Origin: Burkholderiales bacterium JOSHI_001
Lineage (GTDB): Bacteria > Pseudomonadota > Gammaproteobacteria > Burkholderiales > Burkholderiaceae_C
DNA: 64,000 nucleotides
Direction: 5' to 3'
NCBI GenBank assembly: GCA_000244995.1
Contig: CM001438.1
Coordinates: 186,001 to 250,000 of the forward strand
The notes beneath the pieces were generated by a model. It was not told the DNA's origin, did no database searches, and saw nothing but the letters and a program-made list of their open reading frames with translations. Both the position numbers and the translations under genes were made by a program. Shown here in pieces: positions 1 through 10,568 of the stretch (position 1 is the first letter of the stretch; the number at the start of each line of letters is the position of its first letter).

Positions 1-1291
1 CGAATTCGCGCACGCCGTAGCTGAGGTAGTTGCCGCTGCGGCGCGGGCCGGCCTTGGTGTGGCCCTTGAAGTCGGTGAGGTTGCTGCCGGTCAGGTCGGC
101 ACTGCCGCCCAGCAGTTCGGGCCACAGCGGCGCCAGGGTGTCCAGCGCCAGCTGCGAAGCGCGGCGCGTGGCCACGGGCTTGCTGGCCGCTTCGGTCAGG
201 GCCACGATGGCGCGGTCGGCATCGGCCGCGCAGCCGGCCGGCAGGTTGCCCGCCATGCAGCGCTGGAACTCGGCCGCCGGTGCCGGGAAGGCCTGGGCAT
301 AGGCCGCGAAGCGCAGCTGCCAGGCCTGCTGCTGGGCCGCGCCGCGTTCGCGCGCGTCCCAGGCCTGGCGCAGCGCCACCGGCATGTCGAAGGGCGCGTG
401 CGGCCAGTCCAGGCGGGCGCGCAGCGCGGTGGTGCCTTCCGGCCCCAGGGGCGCGCCGTGCACGTCGGCCGTGCCTTCCAGCGCCCCGGCGCCGCGGCCG
501 ATGGTGGTCCTGCAGACGATCAGCGTGGGTTGGGATTCACCGCGCTGGGCGGCGTCGCTGGCCTGGGCCAGCGCGGCGTCCAGGGCCGCGAAGTCGTGGC
601 CATCCAACGGCCCGATGACCGTCCAGCCACAGGCGCGGAAGCGCGCCGGCGTGTCGTCGGCGAACCACTCGCCCACCTCACCGTCGATGCTGATGCCGTT
701 GTCGTCGTACAGCGCCACCAGCTTGCCCAAGCCCAGCGTGCCCGCCAGGGAGATGGCCTCCTGGCTGATGCCCTCCATCAGGCAGCCGTCGCCCAGGAAG
801 ACAAAGGTCTTGTGGTCCACGATGACATGGCCGTCGCGGTTGAAGCGCGCGGCCAGTTCACGTTCGGCCAGCGCCATGCCCACGGCATTGGCCAGGCCCT
901 GGCCCAGCGGCCCGGTGGTGGTTTCCACGCCGGGCGTGAGGCCCACTTCGGGGTGGCCGGGGGTCTTGCTGCCCAGTTGGCGGAAGCGCTGGAGTTCGCT
1001 CACCGGGAGGTCGTAGCCGCTCAGGTGCAGCAGTGAATACAAAAGGGCCGAGGCATGGCCATTGGACAGCACAAAGCGATCACGGTCAGGCCAGGTGGGG
1101 TCGGCCGGGTTGTGGCGCAGCACATGGCCCCACAGCGCGGTGGCCATCTCGGCCATGCCCAGCGGGGCGCCGGGGTGGCCGCTCTTGGCGGCTTCCACCA
1201 TGTCCACGCTCAGCACGCGCAGCGCGTCGGCCATCTGGCGCCGCAGCGGCAGCGAGGGCACCTGGCCCATGGAAGGCAGGGGGGCATTCAT
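1..1291 (-). CDS. cbbT: Transketolase, 3' end cut by window edge
   Basis: Thiamine-diphosphate enzyme of the Calvin cycle and pentose phosphate pathway; it moves two-carbon ketol units to regenerate pentose phosphates. About 430 codons are present out of roughly 660-680 usual for the family, so the C-terminal third lies outside the window. Visible family motifs are SGHPGAPLG near residue 35, LSNGHASALLYS near 75, GPLGQGLANAVG near 118 and the thiamine-binding GDGCLMEGISQEA near 155. The ATG at 1291 is chosen because homologous sequence begins there (MNAPLPSMGQ). It is the last visible gene of the cbb operon, 27 bp after cbbP, which supports a role in CO2 fixation rather than a general housekeeping copy. 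Confidence 0.95.
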   Translation of the reverse strand, partial: MNAPLPSMGQVPSLPLRRQMADALRVLSVDMVEAAKSGHPGAPLGMAEMATALWGHVLRHNPADPTWPDRDRFVLSNGHASALLYSLLHLSGYDLPVSELQRFRQLGSKTPGHPEVGLTPGVETTTGPLGQGLANAVGMALAERELAARFNRDGHVIVDHKTFVFLGDGCLMEGISQEAISLAGTLGLGKLVALYDDNGISIDGEVGEWFADDTPARFRACGWTVIGPLDGHDFAALDAALAQASDAAQRGESQPTLIVCRTTIGRGAGALEGTADVHGAPLGPEGTTALRARLDWPHAPFDMPVALRQAWDARERGAAQQQAWQLRFAAYAQAFPAPAAEFQRCMAGNLPAGCAADADRAIVALTEAASKPVATRRASQLALDTLAPLWPELLGGSADLTGSNLTDFKGHTKAGPRRSGNYLSYGVREF

Positions 1292-1318
1292 TGGGTCTTG
1301 TCTCCTGGGTTCTTGTTG

Positions 1319-2212
1319 TCAGCCGGCGCGGCGTTTCAGGTCCATGAGACGCAAGATCATCGGCGTGAAGATCAGCTGCATCGCCAGGCCCATCTTGCCG
1401 CCCGGCACCACGATGTTGTTGGGCCGGCTCATCCAGCTGCCGTCCAGCATGGAGCGCAGGTACTGGAAGTCGATGCCCTTGGGGTTGGTGAAGCGGATCA
1501 CCACCATGGACTCGTCCGCGCTGGGGATGTCCTTGGCGATGAACGGGTTGCTCGTGTCCACCGTGGGCACGCGCTGGAAGTTCACATGCGTGCGGCTGAA
1601 CTGCGGGCAGATGTGGTTCACGTAGTCGGGCATGCGGCGCAGGATGGTGTCCACCACCGCGTCCTGGCTGTAGCCGCGCAGGTTCTGGTCGCGGTGCAGT
1701 TTCTGGATCCACTCCAGGTTGATGATGGGCACCACGCCCACCAGCAGGTCCACATGGCGGGCCACGTTCACCGCGCCGCCGCCGCCCGCCCCTTCGCCCA
1801 CCCAGCCGCCGTGCAGGCCTTCGTAGAACAGCAGGTCGCTCTTGGCGTCCATGGGCAACCAGGGCGTGAAGGTGCCGGGGTCGCTGCCCAGGGTCTTGGC
1901 TTCTTCGGCGTCGTGCACGTACTTGCGCACCTGGCCCTGGCCGGTTTCGCCATAGGTCTGGAAGGTTTGCGCCAGTTCGGCCAGCAGGTTGCTTTCGGGC
2001 CCGAAGTGGCTGATGCGCGGGCCCTCGCCGGCGTCGGCCAGGCGCACCTTCTCGCGCATTTCCATGCGGTTGAAGCGGTGGTAGGAATCGCCTTCGATCA
2101 CCTGGGCGTTCAGGCCTTCGCGCCGGAAGATGTGCGCGAAGCTCTTCATCACGGTGGTGGTGCCGGCGCCGGACGATCCGGTGATGGCAATGACGGGGTG
2201 GCGTGTGCTCAT
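1319..2212 (-). CDS. cbbP: Phosphoribulokinase
   Basis: ATP-dependent kinase that makes ribulose 1,5-bisphosphate, the CO2 acceptor of RuBisCO. The 297 aa length fits the bacterial class of about 290 aa. The N terminus has the P-loop GSSGAGTTT (residues 12-20), followed by the substrate-region motif EGDSYHRFNR. FYEGLHGGWV and the region around HRDQNLRGYS are also typical of this class. Bacterial enzymes of this class are usually octamers activated by NADH; that is family knowledge, not seen here. The gene lies 14 bp downstream of cbbF and 27 bp upstream of cbbT in the same operon. Confidence 0.97.
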   Translation of the reverse strand: MSTRHPVIAITGSSGAGTTTVMKSFAHIFRREGLNAQVIEGDSYHRFNRMEMREKVRLADAGEGPRISHFGPESNLLAELAQTFQTYGETGQGQVRKYVHDAEEAKTLGSDPGTFTPWLPMDAKSDLLFYEGLHGGWVGEGAGGGGAVNVARHVDLLVGVVPIINLEWIQKLHRDQNLRGYSQDAVVDTILRRMPDYVNHICPQFSRTHVNFQRVPTVDTSNPFIAKDIPSADESMVVIRFTNPKGIDFQYLRSMLDGSWMSRPNNIVVPGGKMGLAMQLIFTPMILRLMDLKRRAG

Positions 2213-2226
2213 GATCGAACCCGTTT

Positions 2227-3306
2227 TCAGACCAGTTCCTGGGCGCGGAACAGCGACCGTTCATTGAACAGCGGCGACACGAAGGGCTTGTCCAGCCCCT
2301 GGTCGAATTCAACGTGGTAGCGCTCGATGCGCCGCACCTCGTTCTTGCTGCCCAGGATGACCGGCACGCGCTGGTGCAGGCCTTCGGGCTTGACGTCCAG
2401 CACGCCCTGGCGGCCTGTGGTGATGGCGCCGCCGGCCTGTTCCACCAGGAAGCCGATGGGGTTGGCTTCGTACATCAGGCGCAGTCGACCGGGCTTGCTG
2501 GGGTCCTTGGTGTCCTTGGGGTACATGAACACGCCGCCGCGCATCAGGATGCGGTGCACTTCCGCCACCATGCTGGCAATCCAGCGCATGTTGAAGTCGC
2601 GCGCCCGCTCGCCGGACTTGCCGGCCTGGCATTCAGTGACATAGCGGTGCACCGGTGGTTCCCAGAAGCGGGCGTTGCTGGAGTTGATGGCGAATTCGCT
2701 GGTGTCCTCGGGGATCTGCAGGTCGGGGTGGGTGAGGATGAAGTTGCCGATCTCGCGGTCCAGCGTGAAGCCGTGCGTGCCGTGGCCCACGGTCAGCACC
2801 AGCATGGTGGCGGGCCCGTAGATGGCGTAACCCGCGGCCACCTGCTGGCGGCCGGGCTGCAGGTAGTCGGCGGTCGTGGGCGCGGCGGCGGCGTCGTGGC
2901 GCAGCACCGAGAAGATGGTGCCCACCGAGACGTTCACGTCGGTGTTGCTGCTGCCGTCCAGCGGGTCGAAGACCAGCAGGAACTTGCCGCGTTCGAACTC
3001 GCCCGGCACGGCGATGGGTTCGTCGTTCTCTTCACTGGCCATGCCGGCCACCAGGCCGCCCCATTCGACGCTGCGGATCAGCGCCTCGTTGGCCAGCACG
3101 TCCAGCTTCTTCTGGGTTTCGCCCTGCACGTTTTCGGAGTCCAGCGCGCCCAGGTAGCCGCCGAGTGCCCCCTTGGCGGTCATGGCGGCGATGGCCTTCA
3201 CCGCCGCGGCCACGTCCACCAGCAGGGCGCCCAGGTCGCCGGCGTCAGGGATGCCCTTCAGTTGCTGGATCAGGAACTTGGAAAGTGTGGTGCGGCCCAG
3301 GTGCAT
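2227..3306 (-). CDS. cbbF: Class I fructose-1,6-bisphosphatase
   Basis: Hydrolyses fructose 1,6-bisphosphate to fructose 6-phosphate in the Calvin cycle and gluconeogenesis. The metal-binding signature [12 protein letters not shown] lies near residue 117, and the later [16 protein letters not shown] segment is typical of class I enzymes. The open frame extends further upstream to 3504, but the ATG at 3306 ([12 protein letters not shown]) is preferred: it is preceded by a CCTGAGGG ribosome site and matches where the family begins, giving 359 aa. The upstream extension is arginine- and alanine-rich and overlaps cbbX, so I reject it. Operon position is between cbbX and cbbP. Confidence 0.95.
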   Translation of the reverse strand: MHLGRTTLSKFLIQQLKGIPDAGDLGALLVDVAAAVKAIAAMTAKGALGGYLGALDSENVQGETQKKLDVLANEALIRSVEWGGLVAGMASEENDEPIAVPGEFERGKFLLVFDPLDGSSNTDVNVSVGTIFSVLRHDAAAAPTTADYLQPGRQQVAAGYAIYGPATMLVLTVGHGTHGFTLDREIGNFILTHPDLQIPEDTSEFAINSSNARFWEPPVHRYVTECQAGKSGERARDFNMRWIASMVAEVHRILMRGGVFMYPKDTKDPSKPGRLRLMYEANPIGFLVEQAGGAITTGRQGVLDVKPEGLHQRVPVILGSKNEVRRIERYHVEFDQGLDKPFVSPLFNERSLFRAQELV

Positions 3307-3340
3307 GGTGTTTCCCTCAGGAGATGTGTTGTCTTGGTGT

Positions 3341-4306
3341 TCAGTCGTTCTTGCCGGCCAGCGCGAACACGCGGCTGGCGCGGATGTCGCTTTCGTCCAG
3401 GGTGCACAGGCTCTCGCGCGTGAGCACCTCGTCCGGCCGCGCGAACAGGCGGCTGGCCTGGCGCAGGCGGGCGCGGTCCAGCGCGTTGCGCACACTGCGC
3501 GCATTGGCGAAATGGGGTTGGGCGATGCGCAGCTGCAGGTACTGCGCGAAGGCCTCGTTGGCGCCGGGCCCGAACTGGTAGTTCAGCGTGCCCAGCATGC
3601 GGTTGGCAATCTGCAGCAACTCGCCCTCGCTGTAGTCGGGGAAGTCCAGGTGGTGGGCAATGCGGCTGCTCATGCCGGGGTTGCTCTGGAAGAAGGTGTC
3701 CATGCGGTCCTTGTAGCCCGCCAGGATCACCACCAGGTCGTCGCGCTGGTTCTCCATCACCTGCAGCAGGATTTCAATCGCTTCCTGGCCGTAGTCGCGC
3801 TCGTTCTCGGGACGGTACAGGTAGTAGGCCTCGTCGATGAAGAGCACGCCGCCCATGGCCTTTTTCAGCACTTCCTTGGTCTTGGGCGCGGTGTGGCCGA
3901 TGTACTGGCCCACCAGGTCGTCACGGGTCACGGCCACCAGGTGGCCTTTGCGCACATAACCCAGGCGGTGCAGGATTTCCGCCATGCGCAGGGCCACCGT
4001 GGTCTTGCCGGTGCCGGGGTTGCCGGTGAAGCACATGTGCAGGCTGGGGCTTTGCGCCTGCAGGCCCATGGCCAGGCGCAGCTTGTCGATGACCAGCAGC
4101 GCAGCGATGTCGCGGATGCGCTGCTTCACGGGGGCCAGGCCCACCAGGTCGTGCTCCAGTTCGTTCAGCACCGCTTCCACCTGGCTTTGTGCCAGCACCT
4201 CGCCCACGGTGCGCGGCTGTTGGCCTGCACCGTCGGGCGGGGTGGACACGGGAGCGACCGGGGTCACCGGCGCACCCGGAATGGAGTACAGGGGCTGGGC
4301 GCTCAT
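3341..4306 (-). CDS. cbbX: Red-type RuBisCO activase, AAA+ ATPase
   Basis: CbbX remodels inhibited red-type RuBisCO by pulling on the C-terminal tail of the large subunit, releasing bound sugar phosphates. The 321 aa protein has Walker A GNPGTGKT at residues 95-102 and Walker [11 protein letters not shown]. The region around the sensor segment ([16 protein letters not shown]) matches the CbbX/CfxQ branch of AAA+ proteins. It sits directly behind cbbS (9 bp), the usual place in red-type operons. The first 40 residues are Pro/Gly-rich and probably disordered, longer than in some homologues. Confidence 0.96.
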   Translation of the reverse strand: MSAQPLYSIPGAPVTPVAPVSTPPDGAGQQPRTVGEVLAQSQVEAVLNELEHDLVGLAPVKQRIRDIAALLVIDKLRLAMGLQAQSPSLHMCFTGNPGTGKTTVALRMAEILHRLGYVRKGHLVAVTRDDLVGQYIGHTAPKTKEVLKKAMGGVLFIDEAYYLYRPENERDYGQEAIEILLQVMENQRDDLVVILAGYKDRMDTFFQSNPGMSSRIAHHLDFPDYSEGELLQIANRMLGTLNYQFGPGANEAFAQYLQLRIAQPHFANARSVRNALDRARLRQASRLFARPDEVLTRESLCTLDESDIRASRVFALAGKND

Positions 4307-4315
4307 GGCAGTGCC

Positions 4316-4756
4316 TTATGCGCCGTAGCGCTCGCCCTCGGGTTGGTCGGTGGCGTAGCTGCTGATGCGGTAGCGGATGGTGCGGCCCACGGTTTCAGTG
4401 CGGGCGATGCCGAAGCCAGGCTCCTTGGTCGGGCGGTTGACGATGAAGCTCATCGCGATGGTTTCCACGTTGCGGGTGGAGTCAAAGGCCATCAGCCGGA
4501 TGTAGTGGTTGGGGAAGGTCTTGCGGCAGTTGTTCAGTTCCATCAGCACGCCGGCGGCGTCCTTCAGGTCGAACATCGGCATGCCGAACATCTCCCAGTA
4601 GGTGTTGCGCGGGTGCGGGTCGTCGGTGTATTCCACGCTCCAGGCATAACCCTTCTTCAAGCCGTACTCGATCTGCAGCGAGATCTCGGCGTCGGTCAGG
4701 TCGGGCAGGAAACTGAACTGGCCCTGGGTGATGCGGCCGGTGGGGTTGGTCATCAT
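4316..4756 (-). CDS. cbbS: RuBisCO small subunit, red type
   Basis: Small subunit of the hexadecameric form I RuBisCO. Core small-subunit motifs are visible: the N-terminal [11 protein letters not shown] segment, then [16 protein letters not shown] and [11 protein letters not shown]. The protein is 146 aa, longer than green-type subunits, because of the C-terminal extension typical of red-type (form IC/ID) enzymes, here about the last 35 residues. Two adjacent ATGs occur; an AGGAG lies about 9 bases upstream of the first. The gene is 15 bp behind cbbL. Confidence 0.97.
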   Translation of the reverse strand: MMTNPTGRITQGQFSFLPDLTDAEISLQIEYGLKKGYAWSVEYTDDPHPRNTYWEMFGMPMFDLKDAAGVLMELNNCRKTFPNHYIRLMAFDSTRNVETIAMSFIVNRPTKEPGFGIARTETVGRTIRYRISSYATDQPEGERYGA

Positions 4757-4771
4757 GGTGGGGGGCTCCTG

Positions 4772-6374
<1,603 letters not shown>

Positions 6375-7295
6375 ATGAACATCACCTTCCGGCAATTGCG
6401 GGTGTTTGACGCGGTGGTGCGCCAGGGCAGCGTGCAGCGCGCCGCCGAGTTCCTGCACCTGACACCCCCGGCCGTCTCCATGGCGCTGAAGGAGGTGGAG
6501 GGGCAGGTGGGCCTGCCGCTGTTCGACCGCCAGGGCCGCACCCTGTCGCTGTCCACCGCGGGCGAGTACTTCGTGGTCTACGCGCGGCGCCTGCTGGGCA
6601 CGCTGAAGGAGGCCGACGACGCGATGGCGCGCTTCAAGGGCGCCGAATCCGGCCGGCTGACCATCGGCATGGTCAGCACCGCGAAGTACTTCCTGCCGCA
6701 GCTGCTGGCGCAGTTCCACCAGCAGCACCCGCTGGTGGATGTGCGCCTGAAGCTGGGCGGGCGCGAACAGCTGGTGGCGCTGATGCAGGCCGGCGAGGTG
6801 GACCTGTCCGTGATGGGCCGCCCGCCCAAGGACTGGCCCAACCGCGCCGAGCCTTTTGCCATGCACCCGCATGTGCTGATCACGTCACCCACGCACCCGC
6901 TGGCGCAGCTGGAAACGGTGCCGGCCGCGGCCCTGGCGCGCGAAGGCTTCATCGTGCGCGAGCCCGGCTCTGGCACCCGTGCAGCGCTGGAGGAGTACCT
7001 GGCCGAGTTCCACCTGCGGCCCATGTTCATCATGGAAATGCCCAGCAACGAAGCCATCAAGCAGGCGGTGATGGCGGGCATGGGTGTGAGCCTGATGTCG
7101 CTGCACACCATCGCGCTGGAGCTGCAGCACAAGCTGATTGCCACGCCCGCCACCCAGGGCCTGCCGCTGATGCGGCGTTGGCACGTGGTGAACGCCGCGG
7201 CCAAGCTGCTGAGCCCGGCGGCCGAGGCCTTCCGCTACTTCGTGCTGGAACACGGCGAAGCCCACCTGGCCGCCATGTTCGGCCGCCACGCCTGA
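6375..7295 (+). CDS. cbbR: LysR-type regulator of the Calvin-cycle operon
   Basis: Transcription activator expected to sense metabolites such as RuBP, ATP, NADPH or phosphoenolpyruvate and switch on the cbb operon. The N-terminal helix-turn-helix covers about residues 3-60 (TFRQLRVFDAVVRQGS, then TPPAVSMALKEVE), followed by a LysR substrate-binding domain (LTIGMVSTAKYFLPQLL). The start at 6375 is preferred over an upstream in-frame start at 6207, which would run into cbbL; it gives 306 aa, normal for the family. It is divergent to cbbL, the classic arrangement, which is the main reason for calling it CbbR rather than a generic LysR protein. Confidence 0.93.
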   Translation: MNITFRQLRVFDAVVRQGSVQRAAEFLHLTPPAVSMALKEVEGQVGLPLFDRQGRTLSLSTAGEYFVVYARRLLGTLKEADDAMARFKGAESGRLTIGMVSTAKYFLPQLLAQFHQQHPLVDVRLKLGGREQLVALMQAGEVDLSVMGRPPKDWPNRAEPFAMHPHVLITSPTHPLAQLETVPAAALAREGFIVREPGSGTRAALEEYLAEFHLRPMFIMEMPSNEAIKQAVMAGMGVSLMSLHTIALELQHKLIATPATQGLPLMRRWHVVNAAAKLLSPAAEAFRYFVLEHGEAHLAAMFGRHA

Positions 7296-7393
7296 AATGG
7301 GTGTGGCGAAAGGCCCTGCTGGCTGCGCCGCGTCAGCGCGCCAGCAACACGCGCGTTTGACAATGCAGGAAACCCAACGAAAAGAGAAACCCC

Positions 7394-7798
7394 ATGCCCA
7401 GCCTGCGCGCTTTCAGCCTGTCCCTGATGGTGGCCGCCGCCTGTGCGGCTGCGTCGGCACCCGCCGCCGCCCAGTACCAGCCCATGGTGAAGTTCGAACC
7501 CGCCCAGCCCACCAGCGCGCAAGCGGTGGTGGCGCAGATCAGCGGGTACTACAGCAGCGCCGGCTACCGCATGGCCACCGACCCCAAGGTGACCGTGGCC
7601 GGCCCCGCCATCACCATTGAGTTGGTGGTGCTTCCCCCCGGCGGCATGGCCGCCCAGGTGATGACGCCCTTCACCGTGGCGGTGCCGGTGGGCACGCTGC
7701 CGGTGGGCAGCTACACCGCCACCGTGAAGCTCAGCATCCAGAACCTGCCGGCACCGCCGCAGCTGGGCGCGGCTTCGCTGAAGGTGGTGGCGCCCTGA
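7394..7798 (+). CDS. Small secreted protein of unknown function
   Basis: 134 aa. Residues 1-26 form a good Sec signal peptide with likely cleavage after APAAA, before QYQPMVKF. The rest is rich in Val, Ala and Pro and has alternating hydrophobic residues (VTVAGPAITIELVV, then TATVKLSIQNLP), suggesting a beta-sandwich of immunoglobulin type. There is a weak AAAGAGAAA purine stretch upstream of the ATG. I do not recognise the family. It stands alone between cbbR (98 bp upstream) and the convergent rep gene. Confidence 0.75.
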   Translation: MPSLRAFSLSLMVAAACAAASAPAAAQYQPMVKFEPAQPTSAQAVVAQISGYYSSAGYRMATDPKVTVAGPAITIELVVLPPGGMAAQVMTPFTVAVPVGTLPVGSYTATVKLSIQNLPAPPQLGAASLKVVAP

Positions 7799-7807
7799 CG
7801 GCCGACA

Positions 7808-7828
7808 CGCCGGCCGCTCAGGCCGGCG
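7808..7828. terminator. Hairpin between convergent genes
   Basis: Perfect 8-bp stem CGCCGGCC / GGCCGGCG with loop GCTCA, 10 bases after the stop of the small secreted protein gene and overlapping the last codons of rep. No T-run follows, so it would be a weak intrinsic terminator; in GC-rich bacteria such stems often act with Rho or as barriers for both directions. Confidence 0.45.
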
Positions 7829-9878
7829 GCGTGTAGGCCGCCGCCTTGGTGGCCAGCTGCTCACGCAGCTTCTTCAAGCGCTCGCGCGGGTCTTCCTTGT
7901 TCGTGGCCTCGTGCAGCTTCATCTCCCCGATGAAGCGGCTGGGGATGCCGGCCACCGTGTCGCGGCCGCGCTTGCGCCGGCGCAGCGTGCTCACCAGCAG
8001 CGTGGTGCGCGCACGCGTGATGCCCACATACATCAGGCGGCGCTCTTCTTCCAGGCGCTGCGGCGTCATCTCCTCGTCGCCCTGCTTGAAAGGCAGCAGG
8101 CCTTCGTTCACGCCGGCCAGCATCACATGCGGCCACTCCAGGCCCTTGGCGGCGTGCAGGGTGGACAGGGTCACCACGTCCTGGTCCTCGCCGCGTTCGG
8201 CCAGGCTCAGGATCACGCTGATGGTCTGGGCCACGTCCAGCACGCTTTTCTTTTCGCTCTCAAAGGTGCCGCCTTCCTGGGTGATCTCGCCGCCGCAGCG
8301 CTTGGCAATCCAGTCCACGAAGTCCAGCACATTGGTCCAGCGCGCGGCGGCCAGCTTTTCGCTGTCCTCGCCGTCGTACAGGTGCTTTTCGTAGGCAATG
8401 TCCTTCAGCCAGCCCAGCAGCAGCGCCTTGGCGTCCTCGCTGCCCACGGTGTGGCGGGCGCGGTGCTCCAGGTCGTTCACGTAGCGGCCGAACTCGTGCA
8501 GGCCATCGATGGCCTTCTTGTTCAGCGCGCCCACCAGGCTGTCGGCGAACAGGGCTTCGAACAGGCTGGTCTTCCATTTGCCGGCGAATTCGCCCAGGTG
8601 GCCCAGGGTCTGGTGGCCAATGCCGCGCTTGGGCGTGGTGACGGCGCGCAGGAAGGCCGGGTCGTCGTCCTGGTTGACCAGCAGGCGCAGCCAGGCGCAC
8701 AGGTCCTTGATCTCGGCACGGTCGAAGTAGCTCTGGCCGCCGCTGACCTTGTAGGGAATCTGCGCGCCGCGCAGCTTCTGCTCCAGCACCCGGCTCTGGT
8801 GGTTGGCGCGGTACAGGATGGCGAAGTCGCTGAACTTCACTTCGCCCCCTTCGGCACGTTTGCCCTGGACGAATGCCACCGCACGTTCGGCCTCGTGTTC
8901 TTCGCCATCGCATTCGAGCAGGCGCACCGGGTCGCCGTCGCCGAACTCGCTCCACAGCTTCTTCTCGAAGATCTTGGGGTTGCCGGCGATGACGTTGTTC
9001 GCCGCCCGCAGGATGCTGCCGGTGGAGCGGTAGTTCTGCTCCAGCGGAATCACTTTCAGGTCCGGCCAGTCCTGGGGCAGGCGCTTGAGGTTGTCGATGG
9101 TGGCGCCGCGCCAGCCGTAGATGGATTGGTCGTCGTCGCCCACCGCGGTGAACTGGCCGCGCTGGCGGATGTCGTCGCTGCTGACCAGGGCCTTGAGCAG
9201 TTCGTACTGCACGGCGTTGGTGTCCTGGTACTCGTCCACCAGCACGTGGCGAAAGGCCGTCTGCCACTTGGCGCGGGCTTCGTCGTCACGCTGCAGCAGC
9301 TTCAGCGGCAGGCTGATCAGGTCGTCGAAATCCACCGCCTGGTAGGCCGACAGGCGTTCTTCGTACAGCGCCATGATGCGGGCGGTGACACGCTGGTCGT
9401 CGTCGGCCGCCACGCCGGCGGCGCCCGCGCTGTTCAGGCCCTGGTTCTTCCACAGGCTGATGGTCCATTGCCAGTGCCGGGCCTGCTTGTTGTCGGTGTT
9501 GCCGCCGATGTCCTTGATGACACCCAGCACGTCGTCCGAATCCAGGATGGAGAACTTCTCCTTCAGGCCCAGGCGGGTGCCGTCCTCGCGCAGGATGCGC
9601 ACCCCCAGGCTGTGGAAGGTGCTGACCACCAGGTCCTTGGCCGCACGCGGGCCCACCAGGCCCTTGGCGCGTTCGCGCATCTCCTGCGCCGCCTTGTTGG
9701 TGAAGGTGATGGCCGCGATTTCCTTGGGCGCGAGGCCGTGCTGCAGCAGCCGCGCAATCTTGTGTGTGATGACCCGCGTCTTGCCCGACCCGGCGCCCGC
9801 CAGCACCAGGCAGGGGCCGGACAGGTGGTGAACGGCTTGCAACTGCGCGGGGTTCAGGGAAGCGGGGGCGTCGGCCAT
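7818..9878 (-). CDS. rep: UvrD/Rep family DNA helicase
   Basis: ATP-dependent 3'-5' superfamily 1A DNA helicase. Helicase motifs appear in order: Q-motif LNPAQLQAV, Walker A LAGAGSGKT near residue 28, TFTNKAAQEM (Ia), VDEYQDTN (II), VGDDDQSIYGWRGA (III), LEQNYRS (IV), VTLSTLHAAKGLEW (V) and RRLMYVGITRAR (VI). The 686 aa length fits Rep (673 aa in E. coli) better than UvrD or PcrA, and it lacks the long UvrD tail. Rep helps forks pass protein roadblocks and restart. Monocistronic, convergent with the upstream-listed secreted protein. Confidence 0.93.
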   Translation of the reverse strand: MADAPASLNPAQLQAVHHLSGPCLVLAGAGSGKTRVITHKIARLLQHGLAPKEIAAITFTNKAAQEMRERAKGLVGPRAAKDLVVSTFHSLGVRILREDGTRLGLKEKFSILDSDDVLGVIKDIGGNTDNKQARHWQWTISLWKNQGLNSAGAAGVAADDDQRVTARIMALYEERLSAYQAVDFDDLISLPLKLLQRDDEARAKWQTAFRHVLVDEYQDTNAVQYELLKALVSSDDIRQRGQFTAVGDDDQSIYGWRGATIDNLKRLPQDWPDLKVIPLEQNYRSTGSILRAANNVIAGNPKIFEKKLWSEFGDGDPVRLLECDGEEHEAERAVAFVQGKRAEGGEVKFSDFAILYRANHQSRVLEQKLRGAQIPYKVSGGQSYFDRAEIKDLCAWLRLLVNQDDDPAFLRAVTTPKRGIGHQTLGHLGEFAGKWKTSLFEALFADSLVGALNKKAIDGLHEFGRYVNDLEHRARHTVGSEDAKALLLGWLKDIAYEKHLYDGEDSEKLAAARWTNVLDFVDWIAKRCGGEITQEGGTFESEKKSVLDVAQTISVILSLAERGEDQDVVTLSTLHAAKGLEWPHVMLAGVNEGLLPFKQGDEEMTPQRLEEERRLMYVGITRARTTLLVSTLRRRKRGRDTVAGIPSRFIGEMKLHEATNKEDPRERLKKLREQLATKAAAYTPPA

Positions 9879-10049
9879 GGGGCGGGTTCAAGGGGGCGGC
9901 GGATCATAGCCAAGCCCCCCCAGCCCGCCGGGGGTGGACCTGGCCAGCCGCCCGCGGCTCCGGGCGCCCGGGGGTGGTCACCGTGGCGCCCGTTCCACAT
10001 GCAGAACCACAGTTTGTGACTAAATCCATCCCCTTGATCAGGGTAAACA

Positions 10050-10100
10050 CTTAGGTGGTGACAAAACTGCTGCTGCAGTGCACCATGGTGTAAACCCTAG
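10050..10100. promoter_or_regulatory. CTTAGGTGG / CCCTAG motif pair upstream of a secreted protein gene
   Basis: CTTAGGTGG at 10050-10058 faces CCCTAG at 10095-10100, with the start codon of the downstream gene 65 bases further on. The first element differs by one base from CTTAGGGGG copies at 48784-48792 and (reverse complement) 49485-49493. A perfect palindrome CACCATGGTG lies between them at 10081-10090. A shared regulator is an inference. Confidence 0.35.
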
Positions 10101-10164
10101 TCCCCTCGGCTGCTTTGTGAGACCGCTACCGCGGACGTGAGCAGTCACTGTCAAGGAGATGGCC

Positions 10165-10515
10165 ATGAGCCAGAAATCTGTTTTCACCCTGTCCACCTAT
10201 GCGCTGGCCGTGGCCGGCGCCTTGTTGCTGGTGGCTGCGGCCGATGCCCGCGCCGCGGGCCCGGTGGCCACCCACCCGGCCATGCCGGCGGCCTTCAGCG
10301 GCACTGCCCTGGACACCGACCATTTCCTGGTGCAGCCGCCCGCGTCGGTGCGCTGGACCGTGCAGCACGCCAACCACGAGCACCCGGCCGTGGCGGCCGC
10401 CCGCCTGGCACCGAAGCTGGACGCCAACACCTTCATCGTGCAGCCGCCGGCCACCACGCACTGGGTGGTGCGCGAGCAAGGCCTGCCGCTGGTGGCGGTG
10501 GCCGCGCCGCGCTGA
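10165..10515 (+). CDS. Small exported protein with duplicated VQPPA motif
   Basis: 116 aa from the ATG at 10165, which has AAGGAG six bases upstream; an ATG at 10159 overlaps that ribosome site and is less likely. Residues 1-32 form a Sec signal peptide (hydrophobic core LAVAGALLLVAAA, cleavage near ARA). The mature part contains two similar blocks about 45 residues apart: LDTDHFLVQPPASVRW and LDANTFIVQPPATTHW, each followed by a Val-rich strand. No known domain recognised. The 286 bp upstream (9879-10164) contains no gene but has the motif pair described at 10050-10100. Confidence 0.75.
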   Translation: MSQKSVFTLSTYALAVAGALLLVAAADARAAGPVATHPAMPAAFSGTALDTDHFLVQPPASVRWTVQHANHEHPAVAAARLAPKLDANTFIVQPPATTHWVVREQGLPLVAVAAPR

Positions 10516-10568
10516 CCGGCACCGAGCGCGCCCACCCGGCGCGGCAGCGCTGCTGCTAGGCTGGCGGC

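Noticed and set aside
7911-10019. Long open frame on the plus strand opposite rep
   Set aside because: The rep helicase on the minus strand has a full set of motifs. The antisense translation is repetitive Ala/Gln/Val/Gly-rich, as expected in GC-rich coding DNA.
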